Below are positions 1 through 10,759 of a stretch of DNA of 64,000 nt, piece after piece. How positions within the stretch are numbered: the first letter of the stretch is position 1; every line of letters begins with the position of its first letter. The stretch is from assembly GCA_033296885.1 (NCBI GenBank), contig MU863896.1, positions 186,001 to 250,000 on the forward strand, read 5' to 3'. The stretch is from Triangularia verruculosa. Taxonomy: Eukaryota; Ascomycota; Sordariomycetes; Sordariales; Podosporaceae. The notes under the pieces were generated by a model that worked only from the letters and a program-made list of their open reading frames with translations, did no database searches and was not told the origin of the DNA. The translations under genes were made by a program, and so were the position numbers.

Positions 1-641
1 TGCTCGAATCATAAGCGTAATAATAATAGTTGTAGTAGGATGTAGTAGTTAATGTATAAAAAAACCCATCCTCTCCCCATCCCTTCCTCCTCTTCCTCCC
101 TCACTTATCATTCATTCCCTTCCCTCAATAGGTGCTTCGCAATGTAGTAGAAAAAAAAGACACACAACAACCACAAAAACAAAACCCCCAGTTAACCCCC
201 AAAACGACCCAAAAAGATATTTTAAAACAGCTCTTTCTTCTTTCTTTCTTTGTTTTCCTTCTTTGCATACACCCATCATCATTCCTCCCCACTTTGCATT
301 TCCATTCTTTGCTTCGTTGCTTTGCTGCTGCTGCTGCTTCTCATCTCAAATGTACACTTTCACAAAAAGTAAAGCCACGGCTGCTTCAATGACCTCCCCT
401 CGCTAGTAGTCGCCCCCCGGTAATGACCAGACTGTTGATGCTGTGCTCGCGTATGCTGCTGCTGCTGTCCCGTTATAACCCTGCTAGATGATGCACCGCT
501 TCCCCTTGTCGTCGTCGTCAAGGAAGAAACACCTCCCCAGCTTCCGCTCCTCGTCTCGCTTACACCCAACCCCAACCCCCCAACACAGTTCCCAACCAGA
601 AACCCAAACCTGCTGTTCCCCTGTGGCAGCCGAGTATCCTC
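1..641. other. Non-coding flank, 3' side of the kinase gene
   Basis: No reading frame here looks like protein. The stretch is rich in C/T runs and small A-rich runs, as expected for 3' UTR and intergenic DNA downstream of the minus-strand kinase that ends at 642. Confidence 0.5.
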
Positions 642-2765
642 CTACGAATCGTACCCATTCTTGCCACCGCTATTCCTCGGCTGGCTGTGCTGCACTGGTG
701 GCGGTGAATGCTGCCCATAATGGTCCTCTCCATCATGGTGCAGCGTGACACTGTTGAACTCCTCAAACGGATCTGCCGTCTCGGCTCCCGGTGTCGCCAG
801 TCCGCTATCCAGTGGCACTCCCTTTGCGCCCATCGGCCTCGACCCGCTGATGTCCACACTGGCGCTCTCCTTGACGTTTCTGAAGTTGATGGTGTCAATT
901 CCCCGCCCTTGGTTGGGGATAATAGGCGGCTTCATGTGTCTGATCAGGGCCCACTGTGTTGTCCGGAAGAAGCCGTGGGTCTTGATGTCGGATGCACCCG
1001 CCCTGGCGCCAAGACGACGGTTCTCGTCTTTAATTAATAGTTTGCGGATCAATGACTTGCAGAGGCTGGGGTAGGGGAAAGATTGTATTAGTAATGACAT
1101 CCTACAATGCGATTGTGCATGCGATTGCGATGCGAATGCGACAAGACAAGAAGACTCACTTTGATATTTGCGGTGCGCCCGCATGGTCGGGGAAGGGAAT
1201 ATCTTCGCGCAGGATGTTGGCAAATGTCGCATTGCGGTTCTTGCCCTTGAATGGCGTTGTGCCGTACAACATCTCGTAGATCAAGATGCCCAGCGTCCAC
1301 CAGTCGACAGCGCTGGTGTGCCCGCTGCCCTTGATCACTTCGGGAGCGATGTACTCTTCTGTGCCGACAAACGAGTTTGTCCGGAAGTTGGCGATGCACG
1401 ACTTGGTATCGATGGTTGGCAACGATGTCGAGCTGGTGCCGTTCTTCCCCAGAATCATTGTCGGCTTGCCGCCGGGGTCAGACTGTTTTGACAGATCAAA
1501 ATCTGAAAGCATGATATGACCTGACTGATGAAGGAGGATATCTGTTGTTCAATGTTAATCAAGGTCCATCTGGCGCATGCAGTGATCAAGACATACTCTC
1601 TGGCTTCAAGTCCCGGTATATGAAACCCATCAGATGCAAGTACTCCAACGCGGCCGTAACCTCAGCCGCATAGAAGCGGGCGTCATCTTCCGATATGCAC
1701 TTGCCCGGTCTCGTCTGCAACGCCCTGAAGAACTCGCCGCCGCTGCAGTACTCCATGCACAGATAGAGGTAGTCTTCAGACTGGAACGAGTGGTAGAGAG
1801 TGACGATGAACGGATGGTTGCTCGTCGCGAGAATTTCCTGCTCTGCCAGCGCTCTCTTGATTTTGTTGCGCTTGATCATCTCCTTCTTGCTCAACACTGT
1901 GCAACATGTCAGCTCAAATATTCCCCTCCACCCAGGGTTGGACAGACTAACCCTTCATGGCATATAACCTTGAGCTCTTCTTTTCCCTCACCAAATACAC
2001 CTTACCCACATCACCCTTACCAATCAACTTGATCTTGTCAAAACTCTGAGGGCCTACCTCCACATTCCGAACCTTGATCGAGTTGGAGCTGTACGTCCTG
2101 CGAAACGCCAACGGCGACTGGTTTGGTGGCGGTAGGGCCCCGAGGTCGTCCGATTCCGGCGCCGACAAGGCCAATTCTGTTGCGCTGCCCGGCGGTGTCT
2201 GGCTGTCGGCAAACCCCAGACTTGTCGAGTCCTTACTCTCGGCGAGCGGCTCTTTGCTCAACTCGGCGGTCTGTGGCCTATCCCCGCTGCCATTCCCCTT
2301 GGAAAACAAGCCCTGTGCGTTCGGGGCACTGGCAACCCTCCTCAACTTCCTCGCGAGCTCCTCCTTGGTGCTCGCCGGCTTCGTCTCAACGGGCCCGCCG
2401 TTGGGGCCGTCGACCTTGAGCATCGGTGTGTCGGGGGGACTCGGGGGTACGGACCCCTCATTGTGATGTCGTAGGCCTGGCTGGCCCTGGTGGGCAAAAT
2501 AGGGATTCGCATGGGCGGTTGGGCTCATGGCCTCGTCAAGCGGATGGCCTTCGCTAGCCGTCGTCGCGCTGCGCAGACGGCCGACGCTGAAAAACCTCGT
2601 GTTGCGGGAGGGCTTGTTGTTCTCGGAGCGCAGGGGGCCCGAGACGCCGCCGCGCTCCCGGTCTGGGGTGGTGGCATCGCGACTGCTGCTGGAGTTGATG
2701 CGGAAGAAACTCTTGATCTTTTGCTGGAAGTGGCTGTCGCCAGTTGTGTGTTTGGTTGACGGCAT
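642..2765 (-). CDS. nrc-2: AGC-family Ser/Thr protein kinase, NRC-2/Fpk1 type
   Basis: Four exons are read on the minus strand: 2765-1952, 1896-1597, 1541-1160 and 1065-642, giving 639 aa. The introns are 55, 55 and 94 nt with GT-AG ends, and all joins keep frame. The N-terminal ~240 residues are Ser/Pro-rich and look disordered. The kinase domain follows: glycine loop GKGDVGKVY, the lysine of AMKVL, the catalytic loop YRDLKPEN, a DFDLS motif in place of DFG, and the activation segment FVGTEEYIAPE. DFD is normal for this AGC subfamily, so it is not a defect. About 50 residues sit between DFD and the activation segment, as in Neurospora NRC-2 and yeast Fpk1/Kin82. In yeast these kinases regulate phospholipid flippases; in Neurospora NRC-2 represses entry into conidiation. 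The short tail keeps a D-P-F-E-E-F-like turn-type motif. Family assignment is firm; the orthologue name is an inference. Confidence 0.92.
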
Positions 2766-4172
2766 GGTATGGTCGTCGGGGCAGCAATTATCAGGCTCGT
2801 TCCATGTTCGTTCTGCAACAAAAAAGAGGGATTGAAATGAGGCGGATGACGGCCGACACGAACGGGAATGGGGAACGTGGACAGTGGATGATGTTGGGGT
2901 GTGGAGATCGTGGGCGTGGGCCGTGGGCGCACTGGAGATGGGAGAGTCGGGGGCAGTCGGCGCCCGCTGCGGCTTCCAGGGATCCAGGCTCCAGCACAGG
3001 GCAGCACCTCAGCCGCTCAGTGACAGTGGCCCTGGGAGGAAGCAGAGTCACGGGATTCTCCGTTTGTTACCCTGTTGCTGTGTTACCACAACCACTCAGC
3101 GCTCTGGATTGTGGCCACGCCTGTCTTCAGCCTCCTTTTTTTTCCCCTCCTCTCCTGAGCTGAGAGACATTTATCTACGTGGATTGGCTCAGAACAGTCA
3201 GTCAGTCCTTCAAGAAGCCCCTGGCGACCAAAGGTCCCAAGCGGCCAGAGAAAACAGCCAGCGTTGGAGGTGGCGACTGAGCGGGCAAACTTTGTTTTCT
3301 CCCCTTTGACCCGGGAACCATATCCTCAAATCCAAATACGGGAATGCAGTCAAGGATCGGCCCTTTGTGATTATGAGATCTCGCAAAAAACCCTGTGCAG
3401 GAGAGCGTGCATATTCCAGTGTTCTAGATGCCACCTTGGCTTACACAGACAACCACTGACAGAACTCGCCTTCCACATTGGACCAAATAGCCTGGTTTGA
3501 CCTTCACCTACGGATTTAACCGCCCTTTATTCCCGACCACCTCACGACCCCAACTCGGCACAAAAGTATTTCTCAGCAGACAATCGCCTGTTTTTATCCT
3601 CCTTTCACTGATGACGAAAGCTGAGCCTCGCTGGAATGGAATGAATGGTTCGCTGCCCTAGGAACAAGGCCCTTATACGAAAAAAACCCCACCGTCCAGA
3701 ACAAAACAAGGAACAAGTCTGTCGTATCAAGAGTTTAAGCTACCAATTGATCTACGCAAGGAGCATTCCGGACCACCCGATCGACCATCGCACCCGAACC
3801 GAAAACCCGCCCGACCGGCACCTCTGGTGAGTTTGACTTACAAATACACACTACCGTATCTAAAAGGGGCCGCGTGTCACACTTCCAGTTGTGATGCTCG
3901 AGTCATAGCTTCCCGGTGAATGATTGCTCAAAGTGTCAATATCGATGCTTTATTTGATATTGATGTTATTCCCTTCCCCAAACCCAGAGCACTATCTAAT
4001 CCCTGGCTCCTTGACATTTACAACTGTACCAAAACAAAAACAAAACAAAGGTATCCTTAATCAGCCAAACAAACGCCAATGCAAACCTCCCATCTAGTTC
4101 GATGAAAGCATCGCTGTGTCAATATACGTTCCCAATAACCCATCCCTTTCCAATCCCTCAAATATACCCTGC
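2766..4172. other. Intergenic: kinase promoter and upstream spacer
   Basis: About 1.4 kb lie between the kinase start and the 3' end of the minus-strand zinc-finger gene. Several short overlapping frames exist on both strands, but none shows a motif, biased codons or plausible introns. Pyrimidine-rich tracts near 2800-3150 fit a promoter and 5' UTR for the kinase. Confidence 0.5.
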
Positions 4173-5603
4173 TCAAACCATCTGCCCCCTCCACTTCATC
4201 CTCTCCTCCTTCTCCCCCTCCTCCAGTCCATCAAGCTCCAGCACATACGCCGCATAGTCCATCAACTCCTGCCGCCTCCGTAGCTTCTCCATCATCGCCT
4301 CCTCAATCGAAATGATCTGCGCCTCATCCAGCTCCGGCTCATCTGGCTCATCCTCAGCATTCTGGGCTGCCAACGTCTTCAACGCGTGCATCCTCGCGAT
4401 CCGCCTCTTCCTCTCTTCGTCCGTCTCCACTTCCGGGTTCCCCATCGACGGCGTGACCTGCCGGCCCTCGGCGTCGAAGAGATATCCCGGTAGTTCGGAT
4501 GGAGGCTGGGGAGTTGCGATGGCAGAGGTGTTCTGTGGTCCGTCGCCGCAGTGCCAGGCGAAGGGTATTAGGTGTGCTTCTTCGAGGTGGCTGCGAAAGT
4601 CTTCCTCGGTCCGGGGGGTGGGAGTGACATGGCAGGCGGCCCATTCGCAAATTATAAGGCCATCGTCGATGGGCTCGTCTGCTGATACTGATGACGCTGA
4701 GGGTGAAGCTGGTGGGGATCTTGATGGGTGACCGTGAACGATCAGGATATGCCTCCTGAGGGTTTCTAGGTTATGAAGCCGGGCCGGGCAATCCTGCCAT
4801 TCGCATATGAAAACAGGAAATTTTGGGTTGAGTTCATCATATTGTTTTCGCGCTGTCTGTGCCGGCTTTCGTCCTGGCTTCCCTCGTGGCTCTCCATTGG
4901 GCTTGAGTTTTCCTGGTGGTCTTCCGGGCTTTCCTGATCCCGGCGGCCGCCCCTGAGGTTTCTTGACCTTGGATCCAGGTGTTGGTGTCGAGTATGGACC
5001 ATGTCCCGGCCTCCAGCCTTTTGGCCTGCCACGCTTTTTAAGCTGTGGTGTGTCGCTTGTCGGCTCTGAGGTGTTTGATACCGAGGGTTCAACTTCGCTG
5101 AGTGGTAATGGCTTGGGTGGTTGGCTGCTTTTGTAAAAGCTCTTAGGTTTTAGACCTGGGAGCAGGTCTGAGGTGACGAGTTCGTCGGCAGACAGCTCAT
5201 CTGGAATCACCGTATAGGCCTCTTTCTTGGGACTGGAATGAAGAACAACCTGAACTTGCGCGGCTCTTGGAACTGCCAGTCCTACCACCCGTTGCTTTGG
5301 TCTTGGTGTGACATCCGGATCTTGGTGTAGCATGGAGTTCATGTGCTGGTGTGGTTGAGCTAGCTCGTCATCAACATCCATCGAATCTTCGGGTTCCCAA
5401 CCACCTTCCTCTTCTTCCTGAGAGTCTCCCACATAATCCACCTCTTCGTTTTCTTGCAAGTGGTGATTTTCGTAGTGGCCATTGGTTTCCTCCTCATCCA
5501 TCACCTCGCCATTCTCATCATCATAGCCCTGGTCAACCGAAGCACTCCCAGATGCTGCATGACCGGCAACACCATCTGACTCCCATCCTGGATCCCAAGG
5601 CAT
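4173..5603 (-). CDS. AT-hook plus C2H2 zinc-finger protein, putative transcription factor
   Basis: One uninterrupted exon encodes 476 aa, starting at the ATG at 5603. The N-terminal ~100 residues are strongly acidic. Around residues 195-255 lies a Lys/Pro/Gly-rich segment with repeated AT-hook-like cores (KRGRPKG, QGRPPG, PGRPPG, PGRKP), expected to bind the minor groove of AT-rich DNA. Two Cys/His units follow: CEWQDC...H....H and CEWAAC...H....H. Both share the C-E-W start, and the second has a longer Cys-to-His spacing, so it is a divergent finger. The C-terminus carries Arg/Lys-rich and Glu-rich helices. A nuclear DNA-binding role is inferred from these motifs. I do not recognise a characterised orthologue. 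The gene is divergent from the SDR gene, with ~960 bp between the starts. Confidence 0.85.
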   Translation of the reverse strand: MPWDPGWESDGVAGHAASGSASVDQGYDDENGEVMDEEETNGHYENHHLQENEEVDYVGDSQEEEEGGWEPEDSMDVDDELAQPHQHMNSMLHQDPDVTPRPKQRVVGLAVPRAAQVQVVLHSSPKKEAYTVIPDELSADELVTSDLLPGLKPKSFYKSSQPPKPLPLSEVEPSVSNTSEPTSDTPQLKKRGRPKGWRPGHGPYSTPTPGSKVKKPQGRPPGSGKPGRPPGKLKPNGEPRGKPGRKPAQTARKQYDELNPKFPVFICEWQDCPARLHNLETLRRHILIVHGHPSRSPPASPSASSVSADEPIDDGLIICEWAACHVTPTPRTEEDFRSHLEEAHLIPFAWHCGDGPQNTSAIATPQPPSELPGYLFDAEGRQVTPSMGNPEVETDEERKRRIARMHALKTLAAQNAEDEPDEPELDEAQIISIEEAMMEKLRRRQELMDYAAYVLELDGLEEGEKEERMKWRGQMV

Positions 5604-6561
5604 ATTTCCCAAGATTTCCTGCTTGGTTTTCAGGTGAGTTTCCTATTTCGCGTGGATTGCGCGGGTGCTGAATGGCTGTTGTTGGCTGAGTCGCGTTAAA
5701 CTCCCATGAGCTAGAGGCGAAAGTCGGGTGCAAATTCCTGCTCGGAATAAATTAATGAAAGACTCGGGATTTTTCAGAGCAAATGAAATTTCATGAAAGA
5801 CGAGAAAAAAAAAGGAGACTGAATTTGTTGAACTAAAGGCAGTTGCTACAAGACTGAGCAAGCCACGAGTTGTCGTTCCTGTTCGTCGTCGTCGCTAATT
5901 ACAGCGAAGTGAAAGCGCAGATTAAGTAAAGGCACGGACCGCGTCTTCTGGGTTAGGGTTTACGTGTATAAGTCGCATGGACAAGAGCAACCTCAGCAAA
6001 TTGAACGACTTACAAGGCATTAAACTGTAAGTGACTGCCTGATAAACTTAGGTAGCTCAAGTTCTTGTCATCTTAAGCTAAAGCTTCTCGAGAGCAACCT
6101 GGAGCATCGGCATGCTCACCACCTAGTACTGTCCCACATAGCCTACCCGGCACTTACATCAACACCACTTTCAGCACTCGCACCGACGTTAACTCGACCA
6201 AACATGAAGTCCCGCGTCATTGACACATACAATCATAAAGTCTGATGTGCGGAGGTGTAAGAATACTTGACAAGTAATCCCCAGTTGATCAGTAATTGGT
6301 TTACCAGATACTCACCCATCGGCTTTCAAATCACCGACGTTGAGTCCGCTATTAATCAGCAAAGAGACGCAACAGGGCGGGGTTCAAACGTTCATCTCAT
6401 TGAAGCGATCAAGCACATCATTGAACATGTATATATAATCCACCATCCTCTCTCTCGACCCTTCCCATTCACCCTACTCTTCCTTCTATCTAGACATCTC
6501 ATCCCATCTAAACCTCAATTGACCATTCACCTCATACCTCCCCACCCTTCCACACCTCACA
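5604..6561. other. Divergent promoter region
   Basis: This spacer separates the starts of the minus-strand zinc-finger gene and the plus-strand SDR gene. I see no coding frame. Just before the SDR start, 6480-6560, the sequence is C/T-rich and A-poor, a typical fungal 5' UTR; a TATA-like run (tatatataatcc) occurs near 6430. Confidence 0.5.
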
Positions 6562-7360
6562 ATGTCCAAATTCTTCGCCATCATCGCCGGCGTCGGCGCA
6601 GGAACAGGCCGCTCCGTAGCCCTCCGCTTCGCAAAAACCTACCCCGTCGTCCTCCTCGCCCGCAACCCCCAATCTTACACCGACATCGTCTCCGAGATCA
6701 AGTCCTCCGGCGGTGAAGCCCTCGGCATCTCAGCCGACACCTCCGACGCCGACTCCCTCGCCTCCGCCTTCAAATCCATCAAAGACCAGCTCAAAGACAA
6801 GCAGCTCGCCGCGGCCATCTACAACGTCGGCGCCGGCTTCACAGTCAAACCCTTCCTCGAACTCGTCCCCTCCGACCTAGAAGCCGCCCTCTCCCCCAAC
6901 GCCCGCGGGCTGTTCAACTTTGCGCAGCAGACGCTTCCCTTGCTGCTGTCTTCTGTCAAGGAGTCCCCTCCTCACCCCCCTTCTCTGATCGTTACTGGGG
7001 CGACTGCTTCTGTCAGGGGTAGTCCCAGATTCGCAACTTTTGCCGCGGGCAAGTTTGCTGCTAGGGCACTCAGCCAGAGTCTGGCGAGGGAGTTTGGTCC
7101 TCAGGGTGTGCACGTGGCGCATGTCATTGTTGATGGTGTGATTGATATCCCGAGGACGAAGCAATGGGAGGCCAATGGCGGGGTGGAGGATGGGAAGATC
7201 AATTCTGATGCTGTAAGTTTCTTCATTGTCCAAACTAAGAGGGAGGATGGGCGCTAACGAGAACAACCAGATTGCGGAGAGCTACTGGCACCTACACACC
7301 CAGCACCGGTCCGCCTTCACTCAGGAGTTGGACTTGAGGCCGTACGTGGAGAAGTTTTGA
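6562..7360 (+). CDS. Short-chain dehydrogenase/reductase lacking the catalytic Tyr
   Basis: Two exons, 6562-7212 and 7271-7360, are joined by a 58-nt intron with a CTAAC branch point; the product is 246 aa. The Rossmann nucleotide loop is intact: G10-V-G12-A-G14-T-G16, followed by a basic residue that would favour NADP. The usual N-N-A-G strand is Y-N-V-G. The SDR active site normally reads Tyr-x-x-x-Lys. Here it reads F160-A-A-G-K164, so the Lys is kept but the Tyr is Phe. The following helix (ALSQSLAREFGPQGVHVAH) is well conserved in type. The fold is certain. Activity as an oxidoreductase is doubtful unless another residue supplies the proton. Some bacterial and fungal SDR relatives share this F-A-x-G-K arrangement, so this may be a subfamily trait. 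The substrate is unknown. Confidence 0.9.
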
Positions 7361-7770
7361 GGGGGGTGGTAATGTGTTGTAAAGTAAACATCATGCAAGC
7401 TCATAATCGAATTGGTTACACGCTATTATCGAAAAAAAAGTCAGTCTTCATCGTGCCAGCGCGGAGGGAAAACAGCTATATACGCCAATATTGACCTCGC
7501 CCGAGGCATGCCCAATCTGTGTGCTACATAAGTGCAGGTAGATAAAGATGTCCCAAACGCCAGCCAACCCACCCAACCCTCCTCCCGTGTCCGACCGAAT
7601 TATCAATCTTGTCAAGACTTGCCAGAATTCCTTCTCCCAATAGGTTATACAAGTAACATGTGGATGGCACGGCGCTGTTGCCGCTGAGGGTAAGGAGCTT
7701 CTCTTTGGGGCTCCACTCGCCCTCGAACGGCGGCGCGACGTCGTATTTGATCGTTCGGTGTGTTTTATTT
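7361..7770. other. Convergent 3' spacer
   Basis: A 410-bp spacer separates the 3' ends of the SDR gene (plus) and the Tma46 gene (minus). No coding signal; it likely holds both 3' UTRs. Confidence 0.5.
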
Positions 7771-8889
7771 TCAAGTGCCTGGCTCTGATGGCCCGGCGTC
7801 CACAGGTGCATCGGTTGTTGGCAGAGGAAGGCCGTGCAGTTGAGCCAACCGTTCTTCCTCCTTCCTGATCCTGAGCGCCTCGGTCTCTTCGCGAAGCTTC
7901 TCCAAGTTCCAAGCAGAATCATCTTCTTCTGCTTCGTCGTCGTCCATTGCCCGCCAATTGCCACTCTCGAAGAGAGCACGACCGGTGGCTTCCTTGGCCT
8001 TTCTGAGAGCCTCCTCGGCCGCCTTCTTGTCCATACGCTCCTTCTTCCACTTGGCGAACGTCTCGGGGTTGACAGGTGTGAGGGTGCCGCTAAGCTTGTG
8101 TCTTTCTGACTCGAGGAACTCTTCGATGGTGAGTGTCTTGAGCGGAGACTTGTCAAGCAAGGCCTTCTCTGCCGCGCGTTGCTCCTTGGTCTTGAGAACG
8201 AACCTAGAAGGTGTTAGCAGAGCTGCTTTGAGAGAAAACAAACCAACACAAACTTACCCAGCTGGAAGAGCATGCTTGTACATGCACTTATCACCGCCGT
8301 TGGGGCAGATCCAGAACCAGCCGTACTTGCCGTCTTCGATGGCCGAGGTAAAGAACTTGCACACCTTGTCGGTGGTGGTACGCTGGTTACCCTTCTTGGA
8401 CAGAACGACGGACCGCAGCTTCTCTTCATCCCAGTCGGCAGAGGTTTCTTGCTTCTTCTTGTCCTCTTCGTCCGCTCTAGTATCGGCGTACAAGTTCTTC
8501 TTTTCCACCTTGCGTTCCACCTCAAGGTCGTGAGAGAACTTGCACTTCTTTCCCTTTTCACAGTTGCCCTTCTTGAAGAAGATGCACAGTACTGTCTTGG
8601 GATCGACACCAAAAGGAACCTTTTGGATTTGGGCAGGCTTGTTGAGGAGCAGGTCGGCCTCCCTCTTTGCGTCCTCGGCGGCCTTCTTCTCGCGCTCACG
8701 GGCAGCCTTCTCGGCCTCCTTCTTCTTTTGCTCAGCATTACCGGCCGACTTCATGGACGACTGGAGGTGAGCAATCGTCTTTTGGGCGGCAGAACCCTTC
8801 TTGTTCTTCATGCCGAAGGTCTTGTCCTCGACAACCTTCTTGGCGTCCACCTTCTTCGCGCCGCCCTTCTGTTCCTTTTTCGGAGGCAT
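7771..8889 (-). CDS. tma46: CCCH zinc-finger protein, Tma46/ZC3H15 (DFRP1) family
   Basis: Two exons (8889-8258 and 8203-7771) are joined by a 54-nt intron with a CTAAC branch point, giving 354 aa. The N-terminus (MPPKKEQKGG) is very Lys-rich and is followed by a charged coiled coil. The first CCCH finger is C-x7-C-x5-C-x3-H (core KKCKFSH). A second lies at the end of exon 1 (ICPNGGDKCMYKH). The C-terminal half, from LKTLTIEEFLE to a Glu-rich helix, is the DFRP region known to bind DRG-type GTPases. Yeast Tma46 associates with ribosomes and with Rbg1, so a cytoplasmic role in translation is expected. Length and domain order match the family. Confidence 0.93.
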
Positions 8890-9534
8890 GATGGGCGATT
8901 CTCTGACTCGGAGCTACTAGGACGGGTGTGTGTATTATTTCTAGGGATGGGTCGAGTCGACGACGGAATTACGAGGCCTTCGTTGTGGTGGTATCGTTTC
9001 CGTCACGGCAACAGTCAATTTTTTGCTGGCGGGCCGGTTCCAGTTTCGAAGTTTCCAGGCGGGGGATCTTTCAGTGCATGTCCAGCGAAGTGGGTTGGAG
9101 TTTCTTGAATGAATGGGGGCGGGACTTTAATGACCCACTTGGTCAGTGCGCATCAGCCCTGACGTCTGAACAATCGGTGCACGTGACATGCTGCCTCCCG
9201 AGATCCCTGCCACTGATGCTCGGGTACCTGTACATCGGCGACCGGGAGCGAGCTTCCAGGTGGCTTCCAAACTGGCTGGGGCGTGAAAGCTGTCCAGATT
9301 GCGAACTCTGGAAGCATCAACATCACCCGCCAGCAACATCCCAAAGCTTTGGTAGTTTGCGCAAACACGGCACCCTACAGGTATTACTCTACAGCTCCTG
9401 CTTGCAGTCTAGTCTTTACCACTTGAAATGAACTGATCGATTGACAGACCATCGCGCTGCCAGCCCTACTCCATCCCCAGACCTCAATCGCACTACAGGC
9501 CGACGTCCACCTACGTTCGCTCCCCACCGCAATC
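8890..9534. other. Divergent promoter between tma46 and ost4
   Basis: Shared 5' region of two translation/secretory housekeeping genes. A GTATTA...TTGACAG pair at about 9380-9448 could bound an intron in the ost4 5' UTR, but this rests only on splice-site consensus. No coding frame is supported. Confidence 0.45.
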
Positions 9535-9681
9535 ATGATCACCGATAGCGAGCTCTACAGCCTTGCCATCTTTCTTGGCTCGGCATCTATGGTTCTTATC
9601 ATTCTCTACCACTTCTTCGAGGTCAATGCGAACGACAAGACACCAGTGAACGAGAAAGCGCCTGCAAACAAGGCAAGATGA
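9535..9681 (+). CDS. ost4: Oligosaccharyltransferase subunit Ost4
   Basis: A 48-codon single-exon gene, easily missed because it is so short. The protein begins MITDSELYSL and continues through a single hydrophobic segment (residues ~9-26, LAIFLGSASMVLIILYHF) to a short polar, Lys/Asn-rich tail. Length, the MI(T/S)D start, the luminal Tyr and the membrane segment are those of Ost4, the minimembrane subunit that helps hold Stt3 and Ost3/Ost6 together in the ER oligosaccharyltransferase complex for N-glycosylation. The ATG sits in the good context CAATCATG. The neighbour tma46 is divergently transcribed. I am confident because the whole short sequence follows the family pattern. Confidence 0.92.
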   Translation: MITDSELYSLAIFLGSASMVLIILYHFFEVNANDKTPVNEKAPANKAR

Positions 9682-10759
9682 AGACACTGCAAACAAGGCC
9701 TGATGTTGTACGATAATTCGAAAGGGTCCCGATGCTTCTCCCTCTAGCGCACGGTGTGGCCTCTGATCTTCTGGTTGGAGCGGTGGACGGGCCACTACTC
9801 GGAGCTTCATACAGGGAGAGGGTTGCTTGAAGGGTGTTACAGAAGAGTCCCAAAACAAACCAGCCAGCAGGACACGGACAGTTCAAGTGGCGACTTTGGG
9901 TTCATGAGGAAGAGCAAATTGAGCGCCATGGATAGCCACTATGGATTGATGGCTGAAGCCAGTTCAAAATGCAAGGCGGTGGTGAGAGGTCCGATGATCT
10001 CGGTTGGTTTCGATTATGGTGTTATTGTTGGCAATTGCGTCTTTATTCATCTTGCAAATGGTAGTATTTATTGACCTTGTTCGTGATTGAATTTTTTGAA
10101 ATCTTGGGAACTGTAGAATTATACCTTACTCTAATCGTGCTCCAATGTTGCCATCTTCTGCCTAGCGTGGCACCTGCGACGAGAGCAGACAACGAGCTGA
10201 ACAGGCTGAAGCTGCTTGTACCAGTACAAGTGCAATCAGGCTGTGGCTGAGTGGGGCTCACACGCCACCTCACTGGCCCGCCGCCTCCGGGTGCCTGGCT
10301 TCCCCGTGCTGCAAAGCTTCGCTGGTCGCTTCCCCCAGAGGCTGCCCTCAAATTCTCGCGCGCAACTCCGTTTTCCCTCTCGCCCTCTCCTTCTCTCCAT
10401 CAGCCAACAACCCAGCCTGCACCCTGCCCATCGCCATCTTTCATTTCACCTTGGCCAGGCCTGCAACCCAATCTTGCTACCATTCTCAATTTTCTGAATT
10501 GCCATCAACTTCTTCGGAAGCCGACTTCATTTCTGTCTTCTTTGCAGTCACCGCGAACTTAACGCGACTCGCAGTCACAGCCAACTCTTGCCAACACTCT
10601 TAAAAATCAGGCGATCTCTTCATCGTCCGACCACTTCGTTGCGCCAGCCACTTCTCACGACAGCAAATTTGCTCTGCTTGTCATAAATCAAGACAGCAGT
10701 TCTTGTCGACCAGCCACTTTTCAATTTAAAAACTCCACATCTTCGCTCCCACCGTCATC
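9682..10759. other. Intergenic: ost4 3' side and yra1 promoter
   Basis: No supportable gene. From about 10370 to 10755 the plus strand is C/T-rich with few A/G runs, consistent with a long 5' UTR or core promoter for the RNA-binding protein starting at 10760. Confidence 0.5.

Noticed and set aside
1400..1520. DFD instead of DFG in the kinase as a sign of inactivity
   Set aside because: DFD is the normal form in NRC-2/Fpk and related AGC kinases.
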